Assembly: GCF_018613895.1 (NCBI RefSeq)
Contig: NZ_JAGGPH010000012.1
Location: 1-64,000 of the forward strand
Direction: 5' to 3'
Source: Curtobacterium sp. ISL-83
Lineage (GTDB): Bacteria > Actinomycetota > Actinomycetes > Actinomycetales > Microbacteriaceae
Length of the DNA: 64,000 bases
Part shown: positions 1 through 11,014 of the stretch, one piece after another
How the letters are laid out: each line of letters starts with the position of its first letter
Position numbering within the stretch: the first letter of the stretch is position 1
The notes under the pieces: generated by a model
What the model saw: the letters and a program-made list of their open reading frames with translations, nothing else
What the model was told of the DNA's origin: nothing
Database searches by the model: none
Made by a program: the position numbers and the translations under genes

Positions 1-5
1 CCGCG

Positions 6-977
6 CTACTCGGCCGCGAGGGCCGCCGCGGCGAAGTCCCGCACGGCGGTCCGCGCCGCGGGCGGGTCGATGACGACCGCGCGCCCGGGCAGCCCGGCCA
101 CCAGCCGCACGACACCGTCGAACCCGTGCGACGCCGCCAACCGGATCCGCACCCGCCCGCCGCCGTCGGGAGCGTCCGCGGTGTCGGCGAGGAAGTCGGC
201 GACCAGGGGCAGCGACGACGAGTCGAGTTCGACCGTGACGATCACGTCCTCCGCGGACTGCTGGAACAGCGTGTCCGGGATCACGACGTCCTCGATGGAG
301 TGCTCGGCGGCCCGGTCGTCCACCCTCGCGCCCGACATCCGGTCGAGCCGGAACGTGCGGAGCGCCTGACGGTCGAGGTCCCAGGCGCGGAGGTACCAGT
401 CGGTGTCGATCGACTCGACGCGCAGGGGGTCGACCCGACGGGTGCTGCCCTGCGTCCGCGGTCCGGCGTACTCGAAGGCCAGACCACGGCGATCGGCCAT
501 CGCCCGGCGGATGGTCGCGAGCGCGGCGTCGTGCAGGTCCTGCCCGACGGCGACGTTCGAGGAGGCTCCCCCGGCGCCACGGGACAGCTTCGCCATGAGC
601 GCGCGGATGGCGTCACGGTCGGCAGCCTCGGGCAGCGCCGACAGGTACTGCAGGCCGGCGATGAGCGCGGAGGCCTCACGCGCGGAGAGCCGCGGCGAAT
701 CGTCGATCGCGACCAGGTTCGTCAGCACGATCATGTCGTTCTGGTCGAAGTCGTCCCACGCGATGTCGAACAGGTCACCGTGCTGGTACTGCATCGTCTC
801 GCCGGGGACGCCGGACACGGCGATCAGTTCGACCGCCCGGCGGATCCGTGATTCGGGCACACCGAAGTGCCGGGCGGCCTCTGCGACGGAGACCCGCTCG
901 CGGTCGATCAGGTACGGGACCAGCGAGAGCAGGAACGCGAGCTTGTCCTGCGCCTGCAGCGGTTGCTGCTCAGCCAC
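6..977 (-). CDS. pafC: PafC, WYL-domain transcriptional regulator
   Basis: A 323-residue protein with an N-terminal winged-helix segment (VSVAEAARHFGVPESRIRR) and a WYL domain (RVESIDTDWYLRAWDLDR). With PafB it forms the PafBC heterodimer that, in mycobacteria, activates the LexA-independent DNA-damage response. The GTG start at 977 is chosen because GAGGGAG lies at Shine-Dalgarno distance upstream; the ATG at 995 has no such site. It overlaps the end of pafB by 8 bp, so the two are translationally coupled. The open frame continues further upstream but only as a shadow of pafB. Confidence 0.9.
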   Translation of the reverse strand: MAEQQPLQAQDKLAFLLSLVPYLIDRERVSVAEAARHFGVPESRIRRAVELIAVSGVPGETMQYQHGDLFDIAWDDFDQNDMIVLTNLVAIDDSPRLSAREASALIAGLQYLSALPEAADRDAIRALMAKLSRGAGGASSNVAVGQDLHDAALATIRRAMADRRGLAFEYAGPRTQGSTRRVDPLRVESIDTDWYLRAWDLDRQALRTFRLDRMSGARVDDRAAEHSIEDVVIPDTLFQQSAEDVIVTVELDSSSLPLVADFLADTADAPDGGGRVRIRLAASHGFDGVVRLVAGLPGRAVVIDPPAARTAVRDFAAAALAAE

Positions 978-2007
978 GGTCGGCTCCCTCGACATCGGTG
1001 TGGTCGGCCACGAGGCCACGCAGCCGGGCCTCGACCCGGTCACGGACGTCGGCGGGTTCGAGCACGCGGACCTCCGGTCCGAAGGCGGCGAGTTCCTCGG
1101 CGAGGATCTGCGGGTCGACGTGGTGCAGGACCAGGACCCCGTCGGCGTCGGTCTCGGTGTCACGGCGCCGCGCCAGTCGGCGTTCGGCATCGGACCCGGG
1201 CACGACGGCGATCCGCGCGGTTCGGGCGGCCCAGATGCGGTCGAGTTCGGCGAGGGCACGCTCTCCGGCTCCGGGGGTGGCCGGGTGCCGCCCGACCTCG
1301 TACTGGCTGACGGGTCCGACGATGCGGGACAGCAGGTAGTTCTTCACGGAGTCCGTCGCGAACTCGTGCGCGGTGAGCATCCACCGTCCGCCGTGCTGGA
1401 CGAGCGCGAGCGGCGCGAGCTCGCGACGACGGGCCTCGTGCTGTCCGGGCGTGATGTAGTCGAAGCGGACCGCCGCGGCACGGTCGAGTGCAGACCGGAG
1501 CGGTTCGAACGCAGCGTCGCGAGCGCGGAGCCGCGGTGCGTACGACTCGACGCCGAGCAGCCCCTCGGCATCGCCGTCGTCGTCCTCCGACCCGGCCGAC
1601 CGGACCTTGAGCAGGGCGCGGCGGGAGTCGGCGGACAGGGCGCCTTCACGCCAGGCCATCGCGGCGAGCGACAGCAGCGCGGACTCGTCCGGCGTGAACC
1701 GGACGTCGTCGGGCAGGTCGTACTCGCCCTTGGGGATGCGGTAGCGGAGCGTCTGGTTGTTGCCGGCCGCGCCGGGGGTCTCGATCGTCTCGAGCGGGAT
1801 GCCGAGGTCGCGGACGTCGTCCTTGTCGCGCTCGAACTGGCGCTCGAGCGAAGCGTTGTCACCGCCGGTGCTGAACCGCTGCCGGTAGCCCTGCACGTTC
1901 GCCAGGATCTCGGACTTGGTGAGACCGGACTCCGTCGAGAGCAGCGCGAGCACCAGGCTGAACAGGCGCTCCTCGGCTGGTACACGGGGCACACGGGTCG
2001 CTGGCAC
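970..2007 (-). CDS. pafB: PafB, WYL-domain transcriptional regulator
   Basis: A 345-residue partner of PafC: N-terminal helix-turn-helix (TKSEILANVQGYRQ) and a WYL-type central domain (VQHGGRWMLTAHEFATDSVKNY). PafBC senses DNA damage in mycobacteria, and the WYL domain is thought to bind nucleic acid. The GTG start at 2007 is preceded on the minus strand by TAGGAT seven bases upstream, so the mRNA is probably leaderless. In many actinobacteria pafBC follow pafA of the pupylation system; here the upstream neighbours are an FKBP gene and trmI. Confidence 0.9.
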   Translation of the reverse strand: MPATRVPRVPAEERLFSLVLALLSTESGLTKSEILANVQGYRQRFSTGGDNASLERQFERDKDDVRDLGIPLETIETPGAAGNNQTLRYRIPKGEYDLPDDVRFTPDESALLSLAAMAWREGALSADSRRALLKVRSAGSEDDDGDAEGLLGVESYAPRLRARDAAFEPLRSALDRAAAVRFDYITPGQHEARRRELAPLALVQHGGRWMLTAHEFATDSVKNYLLSRIVGPVSQYEVGRHPATPGAGERALAELDRIWAARTARIAVVPGSDAERRLARRRDTETDADGVLVLHHVDPQILAEELAAFGPEVRVLEPADVRDRVEARLRGLVADHTDVEGADRG

Positions 2008-2079
2008 GCAGCCGATCCTACGGCAGCGCGGGTGGGCGGGAGTGCACCTGCGCGGCCGTCGGTGGATGGCCAGTCAGGG

Positions 2080-3009
2080 TCAGCGCGGCATCTTCCCGAG
2101 CACGTCGATGACGTACGCGTACGTGGTCCCCTGCTGGTGGACGATGGCCAGGACCTGGTCGCCGACGCGGTGGCCGACGACGGCGTTGCGGACGCCCTCG
2201 GCGATCTGCCCCTTCGCCAGCGGCACGGCCTGCGCACCGGAACCGTCGGTCCAGCTGGAGCCGGCCACGGACGAATCGGCGCCGTCGGTCCCCCACGTCA
2301 CGGCGGTGTACTTGATGACGGCGGTGTCCTTCGCACCGAGCGTCGCGCCCGATCCGCGTCGGAGCAGGTGCGTGGCGTCCGACGTCGGCGGCTTCCACGA
2401 CGGGATCGTGATGCCGGGAGCGCCGGACGGGGCGAGCACGACCGCGGGCATGCCGTCACCGGCGAGCTGCGGCGTGCCGGTCGCGCGGGAGTCGAACGCC
2501 TGCTTGACGTCGATCACGGCGACGGCTGCGTCCTCGACCTTCTTCGAGCTCGTGGAGCCGCTCGTGCCGGCGCTGCTGCTCAGGGCGCTCTTCGGCACCG
2601 CGACGGCCAGGCGGTCACCGACGTGCGCGCACAGGAGCGCGTCACCGAGCGCGCCGTAGTTGCCGGCACCGGCAGTGAGCGGGGCGGTCTGACCCGAGTA
2701 CCCGCTGGACTGGGCGACCTGACCGGTCGCGCCGTCGACGATCGTGTACTCGACCAGCACCGGTGTGCCGTTCCCGATCGTGCGGCCGTCCCCCTGCTTG
2801 AGGACCGAGACCTGCGTGCCCTTGGTCCGGAGACCGGCCGGGACGGAGACCTTGGGTTCCTTGCCGACCGCGCCGCTGGCCGTCACGGACGCGGATGCCG
2901 CTCCGGGGGCCGGGCAGTTCGACGGGGTGCTCCCGGCGCCGTTCGACGCGCACGCCGTCAGCGACGCGGCGAGGCCGATGGTGACCAGGAGTGCGGGGAT
3001 GGTGCGCAC
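2080..3009 (-). CDS. FKBP-type peptidyl-prolyl isomerase, lipoprotein
   Basis: A 309-residue protein. The GTG start at 3009 has AAAGAGGG upstream and opens a lipoprotein signal peptide ending in the lipobox LTAC, so the mature protein should be anchored outside the membrane. Two FKBP-like segments are visible: GTPVLVEYTIVDGATG through LLCAHVGDRLAVAVP, and VIKYTAVTWGTDG through VRNAVVGHRVGDQVLAIV. It probably catalyses proline cis-trans isomerisation or acts as a folding helper for exported proteins. The active-site residues look poorly conserved in both repeats, so enzymatic activity is not certain. Confidence 0.85.
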   Translation of the reverse strand: MRTIPALLVTIGLAASLTACASNGAGSTPSNCPAPGAASASVTASGAVGKEPKVSVPAGLRTKGTQVSVLKQGDGRTIGNGTPVLVEYTIVDGATGQVAQSSGYSGQTAPLTAGAGNYGALGDALLCAHVGDRLAVAVPKSALSSSAGTSGSTSSKKVEDAAVAVIDVKQAFDSRATGTPQLAGDGMPAVVLAPSGAPGITIPSWKPPTSDATHLLRRGSGATLGAKDTAVIKYTAVTWGTDGADSSVAGSSWTDGSGAQAVPLAKGQIAEGVRNAVVGHRVGDQVLAIVHQQGTTYAYVIDVLGKMPR

Positions 3010-3052
3010 GGACCCTCTTTCCGTTCGATGCAGGACGGGCACGGTCGGTAGC

Positions 3053-4932
<1,880 letters not shown>

Positions 4933-5100
4933 GGGCGACGAGTCTACCGGGGCGGTTCCGCTCGCCGCGGACGCGGGACTGCCCGCCGCGCACCGGGCCT
5001 ATTGTGGTTGCCTGAATCGTGTCCGGACGAGGCTGCTCCACCGTCCCGTCCACGTCGGGCTCCACGCGCAGCCCGGCGCCACCACCAGGAGGTCCGCTCC

Positions 5101-6033
5101 GTGCCACAGCACACCCCCTTCAGCGACGGCCGGCTGCTCGTCGTCGCCTTCGAGGGCTGGAACGACGCCGGCGAAGCGGCCAGCGGCCTCGCCCGGCGCA
5201 TCGTCGAGGCACTCGACCTCGACGAACTGCGCGAGATCGACGGTGAGCGGTACGTCGACTACCAGTTCAACCGCCCCACCGTCGGCAACGACGACGAGGG
5301 CGTCCGCGGCGTGCAGTGGCCGCGCATCGTGCTCTACGGTCCCGGGGCCGAGGGTCGCCCGGTGATCGGCGCGACCGGCTCCCCCGTGGACCGCGACGTG
5401 TTCGTGCTCGTCGGCCCGGAGCCGTCCCGCACCTGGCGGGGGTTCTGCGCCGAGGTGATCGACCTCGCCGACGTGTACTCGATCGACGCGGTCGTCTTCG
5501 TGGGCGCGATGCTCGCCGACGTGCCGCACACGCGGCCGATCTCGGTCTTCGTGTCGAGCGAGAACGCCGGGGTCCGTACCGCGTTCGACGTCGACAAGTC
5601 CACGTACGAGGGCCCGACGGGCATCCTCGGCGTGCTGTCCGACGCGATGGACAAGGCCGGCCTGACGACCCTCTCGCTTTGGGCCTCGGTGCCGCACTAC
5701 GTGCACAACTCGCCCTCGCCGAAGGCCACGCTGTCGCTGCTCGACAAGATCGAGGACCTCACCGACGTGACGGTCCCCCGTGGCACGCTGCTCGACGACG
5801 CGACCGAGTGGGAAGAGGGCATCGACGCCCTCGCCGCGGACGACGAGGACATGGCGTCGTACATCGGCCAGCTCGAGCAGGCCCGCGACACGGTGGACTC
5901 ACCCGAGGCGTCGGGGGACGCCATCGCGCAGGAGTTCGAGCAGTACCTGCGGCGCCGGGAGCGCAAGGACGGCAAGGACGGCGGGTCCGCTGCGGGCGAG
6001 GGGCCGTGGCGGCCCCCGCAGCCGCCGCAGTAG
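5101..6033 (+). CDS. PAC2-family protein
   Basis: A 310-residue protein with the PAC2 fold (LLVVAFEGWNDAGEAAS, then VVFVGAMLADVPHTRPI and SLWASVPHYV), related to archaeal/eukaryotic proteasome assembly chaperones. In actinobacteria its role is unknown, but it is conserved near mshC and the proteasome locus. The GTG start at 5101 has a full AGGAGG eight bases upstream; a much longer open frame upstream is only a shadow of the opposite-strand HAD gene. The C-terminus is charged and Gly/Pro-rich, probably disordered. Confidence 0.88.
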   Translation: MPQHTPFSDGRLLVVAFEGWNDAGEAASGLARRIVEALDLDELREIDGERYVDYQFNRPTVGNDDEGVRGVQWPRIVLYGPGAEGRPVIGATGSPVDRDVFVLVGPEPSRTWRGFCAEVIDLADVYSIDAVVFVGAMLADVPHTRPISVFVSSENAGVRTAFDVDKSTYEGPTGILGVLSDAMDKAGLTTLSLWASVPHYVHNSPSPKATLSLLDKIEDLTDVTVPRGTLLDDATEWEEGIDALAADDEDMASYIGQLEQARDTVDSPEASGDAIAQEFEQYLRRRERKDGKDGGSAAGEGPWRPPQPPQ

Positions 6034-6042
6034 TCCGAGCGG

Positions 6043-6094
6043 ACGACGGACGGGAGGCGCGGTGCGAGGTGGCACTGCGCCTCCCGTCCGTCGT
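6043..6094. terminator. Bidirectional hairpin terminator between convergent genes
   Basis: A 23-bp stem (6043-6065 with 6072-6094, one G-T pair) and a 6-base loop, between the stops of the PAC2 gene (6033) and mshC (6152). The stem carries the GACGGGAGGC/GCCTCCCGTC ends shared with several other hairpins in the window. Confidence 0.75.
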
Positions 6095-6151
6095 CGTGGC
6101 CGGTTCCGGGCGGGCGCGCCCGCGGCGCTGCCGCCGTGACCCGCGGCGGAC

Positions 6152-7396
6152 CTAGGCCAGGCGGATGCCGAGCAGGGCGTCGATCAGGTCGAGGATCTCC
6201 GGCGTGACGGAGGTCCCGCCCGCGATCGCGGTGTCCACCGACGCGACCGCCCCGGGGGTGTCGAGGTCGTCGGCGAGACGCGCGCGGATGCGGGCGATGA
6301 CGTCGGCCGCGTCGTCCACGTGGCCGGTGTGGGCACCCGACGACCACGCGTCCCACGCGGCGAGTCGCTTCGTCGCCGAGTCGAGCTCGGTGTCGAACCA
6401 CTCCCACTCGTCCGAGTACTTGTGGGACAGCAGCGCGAGCCGGATCGCCCGCGGGTCGGCCCCGTCGTCGAGCAGCCCGCGGACCGTCACGAGGTTGCCG
6501 AGCGACTTCGAGATCTTCGTGCCCTGGTAGGCGATCATCCCGGTGTGCACGAAGGCGTTCGCGAGCGGCTGGTGCGCCAGCGCTGCCGCGTGACCGGCGC
6601 TCATCTCGTGGTGCGGGAAGACGAGGTCGCTCCCGCCACCCTGGACGCTGATCGGCAGTCCGAGACGATCGCCGGCGATGACGCTGCACTCGATGTGCCA
6701 GCCGGGACGCCCGGGTCCGAGGTCCGTGTCCCAGCTCGGCTCCCCCGCGCGGGCGGCGCGCCAGAGCAACGGGTCGAGCGGATCGCGCTTGCCGGGACGG
6801 TCCGGGTCGCCGCCGCGCTCCGCCGAGAGCGCGAGCATCGTCTCGCGGTCCAGGCGGCTCTCGTCGCCGAGGGCCCAGGCCTCGGTCGGACGGTTGACGT
6901 CGAAGTACAGGTCGTCGCCCTCGGAGTCGGGCGTCGGGACCTCGTAGGCGTAGCCGGTCTCCTGCAGGAACGCGACGGCTTCGGCGACGCGTTCGACCTC
7001 GTCCGTGACCGCGACGTAGTCGTCCGGCGGCAGGATGCGGAGCGCCTCCATGTCGCGACGGAACAGGTCGATCTGCGAGGCAGCGAGCGCACGCCAGTCG
7101 ACCCCGTCGCGGGCGGCCCGTTCGAGCAGCGGATCGTCGACGTCGGTGGTGTTCTGCGCGTACTCGACGTCGAGGCCGGCGTCCCGCCAGACCCGCACGA
7201 GGGTGTCGAACGCCAGGTAGGTCGCCGCGTGACCGAGGTGGGTCGCGTCGTACGGGGTGATGCCGCAGACGTACAGCGCGGCACGGTCCTCTCCCCTGGT
7301 GGGGTCCACCGGGTGACCGGTCGCGGTGTCGTGCACCACGGGACGGGGTGACTCCCCCGGGACGTCGGGGACGGACGGGACCTGCCAGGCCCTCAC
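6152..7396 (-). CDS. mshC: Mycothiol ligase MshC (cysteine:GlcN-Ins ligase)
   Basis: A 414-residue class-I cysteinyl-tRNA-synthetase-like enzyme that joins cysteine to GlcN-inositol using ATP, the penultimate step of mycothiol synthesis. Seen in the sequence: the zinc-binding Cys44 in [16 protein letters not shown], the HIGH-like HLGH at 53-56, the [13 protein letters not shown] zinc ligands, and the KMSKS-like TKISKSLGN. It ends without the tRNA-binding domain of true CysS, as expected for MshC. The GTG start at 7396 overlaps the uppP stop as GTGA. Mycothiol is the likely partner of the ArsC encoded near 21 kb. Confidence 0.95.
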   Translation of the reverse strand: MRAWQVPSVPDVPGESPRPVVHDTATGHPVDPTRGEDRAALYVCGITPYDATHLGHAATYLAFDTLVRVWRDAGLDVEYAQNTTDVDDPLLERAARDGVDWRALAASQIDLFRRDMEALRILPPDDYVAVTDEVERVAEAVAFLQETGYAYEVPTPDSEGDDLYFDVNRPTEAWALGDESRLDRETMLALSAERGGDPDRPGKRDPLDPLLWRAARAGEPSWDTDLGPGRPGWHIECSVIAGDRLGLPISVQGGGSDLVFPHHEMSAGHAAALAHQPLANAFVHTGMIAYQGTKISKSLGNLVTVRGLLDDGADPRAIRLALLSHKYSDEWEWFDTELDSATKRLAAWDAWSSGAHTGHVDDAADVIARIRARLADDLDTPGAVASVDTAIAGGTSVTPEILDLIDALLGIRLA

Positions 7397-8223
7397 GGCT
7401 GGATCACTCCGAGCGACAACAACACGAGGAGAACGATACCGAGTGCGATCCGGTAGACGACGAAGGGCAGGAAGCTGCGCTTGCTGATGTAGGTCATGAA
7501 CGCCGCGATGACGACGAACCCGACCACGAACGCCACGACCGTCGCGATGAGCGTGTCGGCGAGTCCGAACGGGGCACCGGCGCCACCGAGGCTCGTCGCC
7601 GCCTCGTACAGGCCGGACAGGAACACCGCGGGCACGGCGAGCAAGAACGCGAACCGTGCGGCGGCCGGACGGGTGTACCCGAGCGCCAACCCCATCGACA
7701 CGGTCGCGCCCGAACGGGACACCCCGGGCACCAGGGCCAGGACCTGCGCGAGGCCGATCAGGACGCCGCCGCCGAACGTCATCTGCTCGATCGGCCGGAC
7801 CTTCCGACCGAGGACGTCCGCGATCCCGAGCACCACCCCGAAGACGACGAGGACGATCGCCGCGATCCAGAGCGACCGGAACGTCGTCTCGATGGCGTCC
7901 TTGAGGAGCAGCCCGGCGACGCCGATCGGGATCGTGCCGAGGATCACGAGCCACCCGAGCCGTGCGTCCGGGTCGTTCCGTGGCACGGTCCTCCCGGACA
8001 GCGACCGGAACCACCGCCCGACGATCCGGACGATGTCCCGCCAGAAGTAGATGAGGACCGCGGTCTCGGTACCGAGCTGCGTCACGGCGGTGAACGCCGC
8101 TCCCGGGTCCTTCGCGTCCGGCAGGAACAGGCCGACGATCCGGAGGTGGGCACTCGAGGACACCGGCAGGAACTCGGTGAGCCCCTGGACGAAGCCGAGG
8201 AAGATCGCTTCGAGGATGTGCAT
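7393..8223 (-). CDS. uppP: Undecaprenyl-diphosphate phosphatase UppP (BacA)
   Basis: A 276-residue integral membrane enzyme that recycles undecaprenyl diphosphate to the monophosphate carrier for cell-wall synthesis; overexpression of the family confers bacitracin resistance. Hallmark motifs are [17 protein letters not shown] near the N-terminus and [15 protein letters not shown] in the middle, with about eight hydrophobic segments. The ATG at 8223 is preceded by AAAGG. The 160 bp upstream hold low-complexity GGTTGGTCG-type repeats and no gene. Confidence 0.95.
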   Translation of the reverse strand: MHILEAIFLGFVQGLTEFLPVSSSAHLRIVGLFLPDAKDPGAAFTAVTQLGTETAVLIYFWRDIVRIVGRWFRSLSGRTVPRNDPDARLGWLVILGTIPIGVAGLLLKDAIETTFRSLWIAAIVLVVFGVVLGIADVLGRKVRPIEQMTFGGGVLIGLAQVLALVPGVSRSGATVSMGLALGYTRPAAARFAFLLAVPAVFLSGLYEAATSLGGAGAPFGLADTLIATVVAFVVGFVVIAAFMTYISKRSFLPFVVYRIALGIVLLVLLSLGVIQP

Positions 8224-8385
8224 GGCGTCGGCCTTTCGGGGGACGGAGCAGGCGGGCGTGCAGTCGGCCCGGCGAACGCGTGGCGTGCAGCCGGTCGGTT
8301 GGTCGGTTGGTCGTCTGGTCGTTTGGTCGGGCGGGCGGGCGGGCGGACTGTCAGGACACCGCCACGACGGCGTCCGTGCACGACC

Positions 8386-9732
8386 TCAGTACGTGGCCAG
8401 GAGGTCGGCGAGGACCCGCCGCCCGAAGGCCAGCGCATCGAGCGGCACGCGCTCGTCCACGCCGTGGAACATCGCGGGGAAGTCGATGCCCGCCGGCAGC
8501 TGCAACGGCACGAACCCGTAGCCCGCGATGCCGAGGGTCGAGAGCGCCTTGTTGTCGGTGCCGCCCGACAGCAGGTACGGCAACACGGGGGCATCCGGGT
8601 CGTGGCGGCCGAGGACGTCGCGGACCGCGTCCACGAGGGGGCCACCGAAGTCCTGCTCGAGGCCGATGTCGCGGAACGACATCACGACCTCGACGTCGTC
8701 CCCGGCGAGCTCCCGCACCCGCTCGAGCACGGCCTCCTCGTCACCGGGCAGGCACCGGATGTCGACCAGGGCCTCCGCGGTGTCCGGGATGACGTTGTGC
8801 TTGTACCCCGCGGTGAGGACCGTCGGGTTCGTCGTGGTGTGCAGTGCTGCGTGGATGAACCGCGAGGCCGACCCGGTGGCCAGCGCGACCTCGTCCGGAC
8901 CCGTCACGGTCGGGTCGACGCCCAGGAACCGGGCGACCTCGGCGACCATCGCGTCGGTGGTGGCAGAGAGGCGGACCGGCCACTCCTCGCTCCCGATGCG
9001 CGCCACCGCGGCCGCGAGCTTCGTGATCGCGTTGTCCCGGATGACATGCGAGCCGTGCGCGGCCGTGCCCCGGGCGACGAGCTTGATCCACATGAGGGCT
9101 TTCTCGCCCGTCTGCAGCAGGTACGCGCGACGATCGCCGAGCGTGATCGAGTAGCCACCGACCTCGCTGATCGCGGCACTCGCGCCGGCGAACAGCTCCG
9201 GGTGGTTCTCCACGACGTGGTGGGAGCCGAGCACGCCGCCGGCTTCCTCGTCGGCGAAGTACGCGATCACCAGGTCGCGCTCGGGCGCACCCTGCTGGGC
9301 GATCACGTCCGACAGCGACGTGAGCATCATCGCGTCCATGTTCTTCATGTCCACGGCGCCCCGGCCCCAGAGCATGCCGTCCTTGACCTCGCCGCCGAAG
9401 GGGTCGACCGTCCAGTTCGCCGGGTCGGCGGGCACGACGTCGAGGTGCCCGTGCACGACGAGCGCGGGCTTGCTGCGGTCGCGCCCGGGGACCCGTACGA
9501 CGACGCTCACCCGATCGGGCTCGGACTCGAACAGCTGCGGCTCGAGGCCCAGGGCACGGAGCTTCGCCTCGACGTACTGCGCCGCCTCGGCCTCGCCGCG
9601 GGACTTGCCCTCGCCCCAGTTCGTCGTGTCGATCCGGATGAGGTCCCGCGCGATCGAGGCGGTCTCCTCGAGCCCGGAGACGGTCGTCGTCGTGGTGGGC
9701 ACGGTGTCGCTGCTCGAGGCGTCAGACGTCAT
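8386..9732 (-). CDS. M20/M25/M40-family metallopeptidase
   Basis: A 448-residue zinc-dependent peptidase or amidohydrolase. Metal-binding motifs are visible: VVHGHLDVVPA (first His and Asp), GRGAVDMKN, and YFADEEAGG (the Glu-Glu pair), with a dimerisation domain between. It is probably cytoplasmic and cleaves dipeptides or N-acyl amino acids; the exact substrate is unknown. The ATG at 9732 lies six bases after TAGCGT on the minus strand, so the transcript is probably leaderless. Confidence 0.9.
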   Translation of the reverse strand: MTSDASSSDTVPTTTTTVSGLEETASIARDLIRIDTTNWGEGKSRGEAEAAQYVEAKLRALGLEPQLFESEPDRVSVVVRVPGRDRSKPALVVHGHLDVVPADPANWTVDPFGGEVKDGMLWGRGAVDMKNMDAMMLTSLSDVIAQQGAPERDLVIAYFADEEAGGVLGSHHVVENHPELFAGASAAISEVGGYSITLGDRRAYLLQTGEKALMWIKLVARGTAAHGSHVIRDNAITKLAAAVARIGSEEWPVRLSATTDAMVAEVARFLGVDPTVTGPDEVALATGSASRFIHAALHTTTNPTVLTAGYKHNVIPDTAEALVDIRCLPGDEEAVLERVRELAGDDVEVVMSFRDIGLEQDFGGPLVDAVRDVLGRHDPDAPVLPYLLSGGTDNKALSTLGIAGYGFVPLQLPAGIDFPAMFHGVDERVPLDALAFGRRVLADLLATY

Positions 9733-9900
9733 GCACCAACGCTATCGGTCGGTCCCCGCAAGTCCGGCGTCGAGTGCGGGTTCCGCTGGCCGTCGTCGTT
9801 CCGCGGTGGGCCCGACAGGTCGGCTCGGCGCGGGCTCGGCGCTGGCTCCGCGCTGGCTCGGCGCTGGCTCGGCCGGACGCGCCCGGGATGCGAACGCGTG

Positions 9901-9930
9901 TTCATCCTGCGTTCAGGGCCGTGCTAGTGT
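9901..9930 (+). promoter_or_regulatory. Likely tRNA-Leu promoter
   Basis: TTCATC at 9901-9906 and TAGTGT at 9925-9930 with an 18-base spacer, about 50 bases before the tRNA. The preceding 160 bp are low-complexity (repeats of GGCTCGGCGCTGGCTC type) with no gene. Confidence 0.4.
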
Positions 9931-9981
9931 CTTCTCTCGGCAGGAAAGCCGGGGAAACCCGGTCGGACGGCCACACATCCA

Positions 9982-10067
9982 GTCCGGATGGCGGAATTGG
10001 TAGACGCGCTAGCTTGAGGTGCTAGTGCCCGTATTAGGGCGTGGGGGTTCAAGTCCCCCTTCGGACA
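9982..10067 (+). tRNA. tRNA-Leu (anticodon GAG)
   Basis: A class-II tRNA of 86 bases. The acceptor stem GTCCGGA (9982-9988) pairs with TTCGGAC (10060-10066), discriminator A at 10067. The anticodon stem CTAGC/GCTAG flanks the loop TTGAGGT, giving anticodon GAG at 10016-10018. It has a long variable arm (TGCCCGTATTAGGGC) and a T-arm GGGGGTTCAAGTCCCCC. The 3' CCA is not encoded. Confidence 0.95.
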
Positions 10068-10077
10068 CAGAAGATGC

Positions 10078-10109
10078 GAATGCCCCTGGCCTTGCGGCCG
10101 GGGGCATTC
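10078..10109 (+). terminator. Hairpin terminator after tRNA-Leu
   Basis: A 14-bp stem (10078-10091 with 10096-10109, one G-T pair) and a TTGC loop, 10 bases after the tRNA. The following T-run is weak. Confidence 0.7.
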
Positions 10110-10190
10110 GTGCTTGTTCGGCGAGCATCGCCATCGCTGCGCTCAGGGCGACGCCGCCGGGTGCGGGTGCGGGTGCGCGGTCGTGCGTGT

Positions 10191-10332
10191 GCATGGTTCG
10201 ACGAAACACCTGTCGAACGACGCGTGGATCGTCGACGTTTGCGCATGCAGAGGATGCGTGTGCACGGTTCGACGGAGCACCTGTCGAACGACGCGTGGAT
10301 CGTCGACGTGTGCACGCGCATGCCCGCGCCGA
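10191..10332 (+). repeat. Two tandem copies of a 71-bp palindromic repeat
   Basis: Copies begin at 10191 (GCATGGTTCGACG) and 10262 (GCACGGTTCGACG), a 71-base period, each with the core CACCTGTCGAACGACGCGTGG. They are imperfect palindromes and are related, on the reverse complement, to the three-copy array at 62310. GTGCG-rich sequence precedes both arrays. The gap 10068-10427 between tRNA-Leu and the next gene holds only these repeats and two hairpins; no credible gene is present. Confidence 0.75.
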
Positions 10333-10341
10333 ACCCGCACG

Positions 10342-10383
10342 ACGCGACACCGCCCCTGTCGGACGACAGCGGCGGTGTCGCGT
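10342..10383 (-). terminator. Hairpin terminator
   Basis: Stem of 13 bp (10342-10354 with 10371-10383) extended by a further 5-bp stem after one mismatch, with a GGAC loop. It lies 45 bases beyond the stop of the minus-strand gene at 10428. Confidence 0.65.
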
Positions 10384-10427
10384 GACGCCAGCACGCCCAG
10401 GCGCGAGCACCGGCGACGGCCGCCCCG

Positions 10428-11003
10428 TCAGCGCCGGCGCAGCTTCCGCACCACCAGCACGACGGCACCCAGCGTGGCGAGCCACCCCCAGTTCGCCACC
10501 AGCGGGTCAAGCAGCCCGTGCCGCCAATCGGTCCGCGATCCCTTCCGCGACGCCACCCCGTGCCCCCACACCTCGGCACGGATGCCGGTCTCGTGGATGA
10601 CCCGGTCCGGCCGGCCTCGCAGGGCGTCGGTCACGCGGTGGGTCGCGACATCGAGCCGGTCTCCCACGATCAGGAGCATCCAGTGCGCCAGCCGCCCCTC
10701 ACCGAAGCGGTACCCGAACCGGCGCACGGCGCCCGGCAGCCCCTGGAGCGGCTGCGCGGTCCCGAACACCGGCGTCACGTGCGCGTGCTCGATCGAGCGC
10801 TCGCGGCCTTCGCCGCCCGGCTGCTGCTCGGGGACGTCCCAGTGCGCGCCCGTGGCCGCCCCCGCGGACCGGGACAACTTCGGGACGGACGGTCGGTCGT
10901 CGAGGTCGAGGTCGCTCCCCCACCCCGGGATGCGCTCCCGGAGTTCCTCGGCGGACGGTACCCGCCGCGGCGGGTCGGCGATGTACGGGGTGTGATCGGT
11001 CAC
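10428..11003 (-). CDS. Hypothetical protein with C-terminal membrane anchor
   Basis: A 191-residue protein that I do not recognise. The N-terminal half is hydrophilic (YIADPPRRVPSAEELRERIP); the C-terminus ends in one hydrophobic segment followed by a basic tail (WGWLATLGAVVLVVRKLRRR), which suggests a tail-anchored membrane protein. The GTG start at 11003 has AAGGAG seven bases upstream. It lies 11 bases downstream of the zinc alcohol dehydrogenase and is probably its operon partner, possibly linked to redox or stress metabolism. No enzymatic motif is visible. Confidence 0.75.
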   Translation of the reverse strand: MTDHTPYIADPPRRVPSAEELRERIPGWGSDLDLDDRPSVPKLSRSAGAATGAHWDVPEQQPGGEGRERSIEHAHVTPVFGTAQPLQGLPGAVRRFGYRFGEGRLAHWMLLIVGDRLDVATHRVTDALRGRPDRVIHETGIRAEVWGHGVASRKGSRTDWRHGLLDPLVANWGWLATLGAVVLVVRKLRRR

Positions 11004-11014
11004 GGTGCGCTCCT

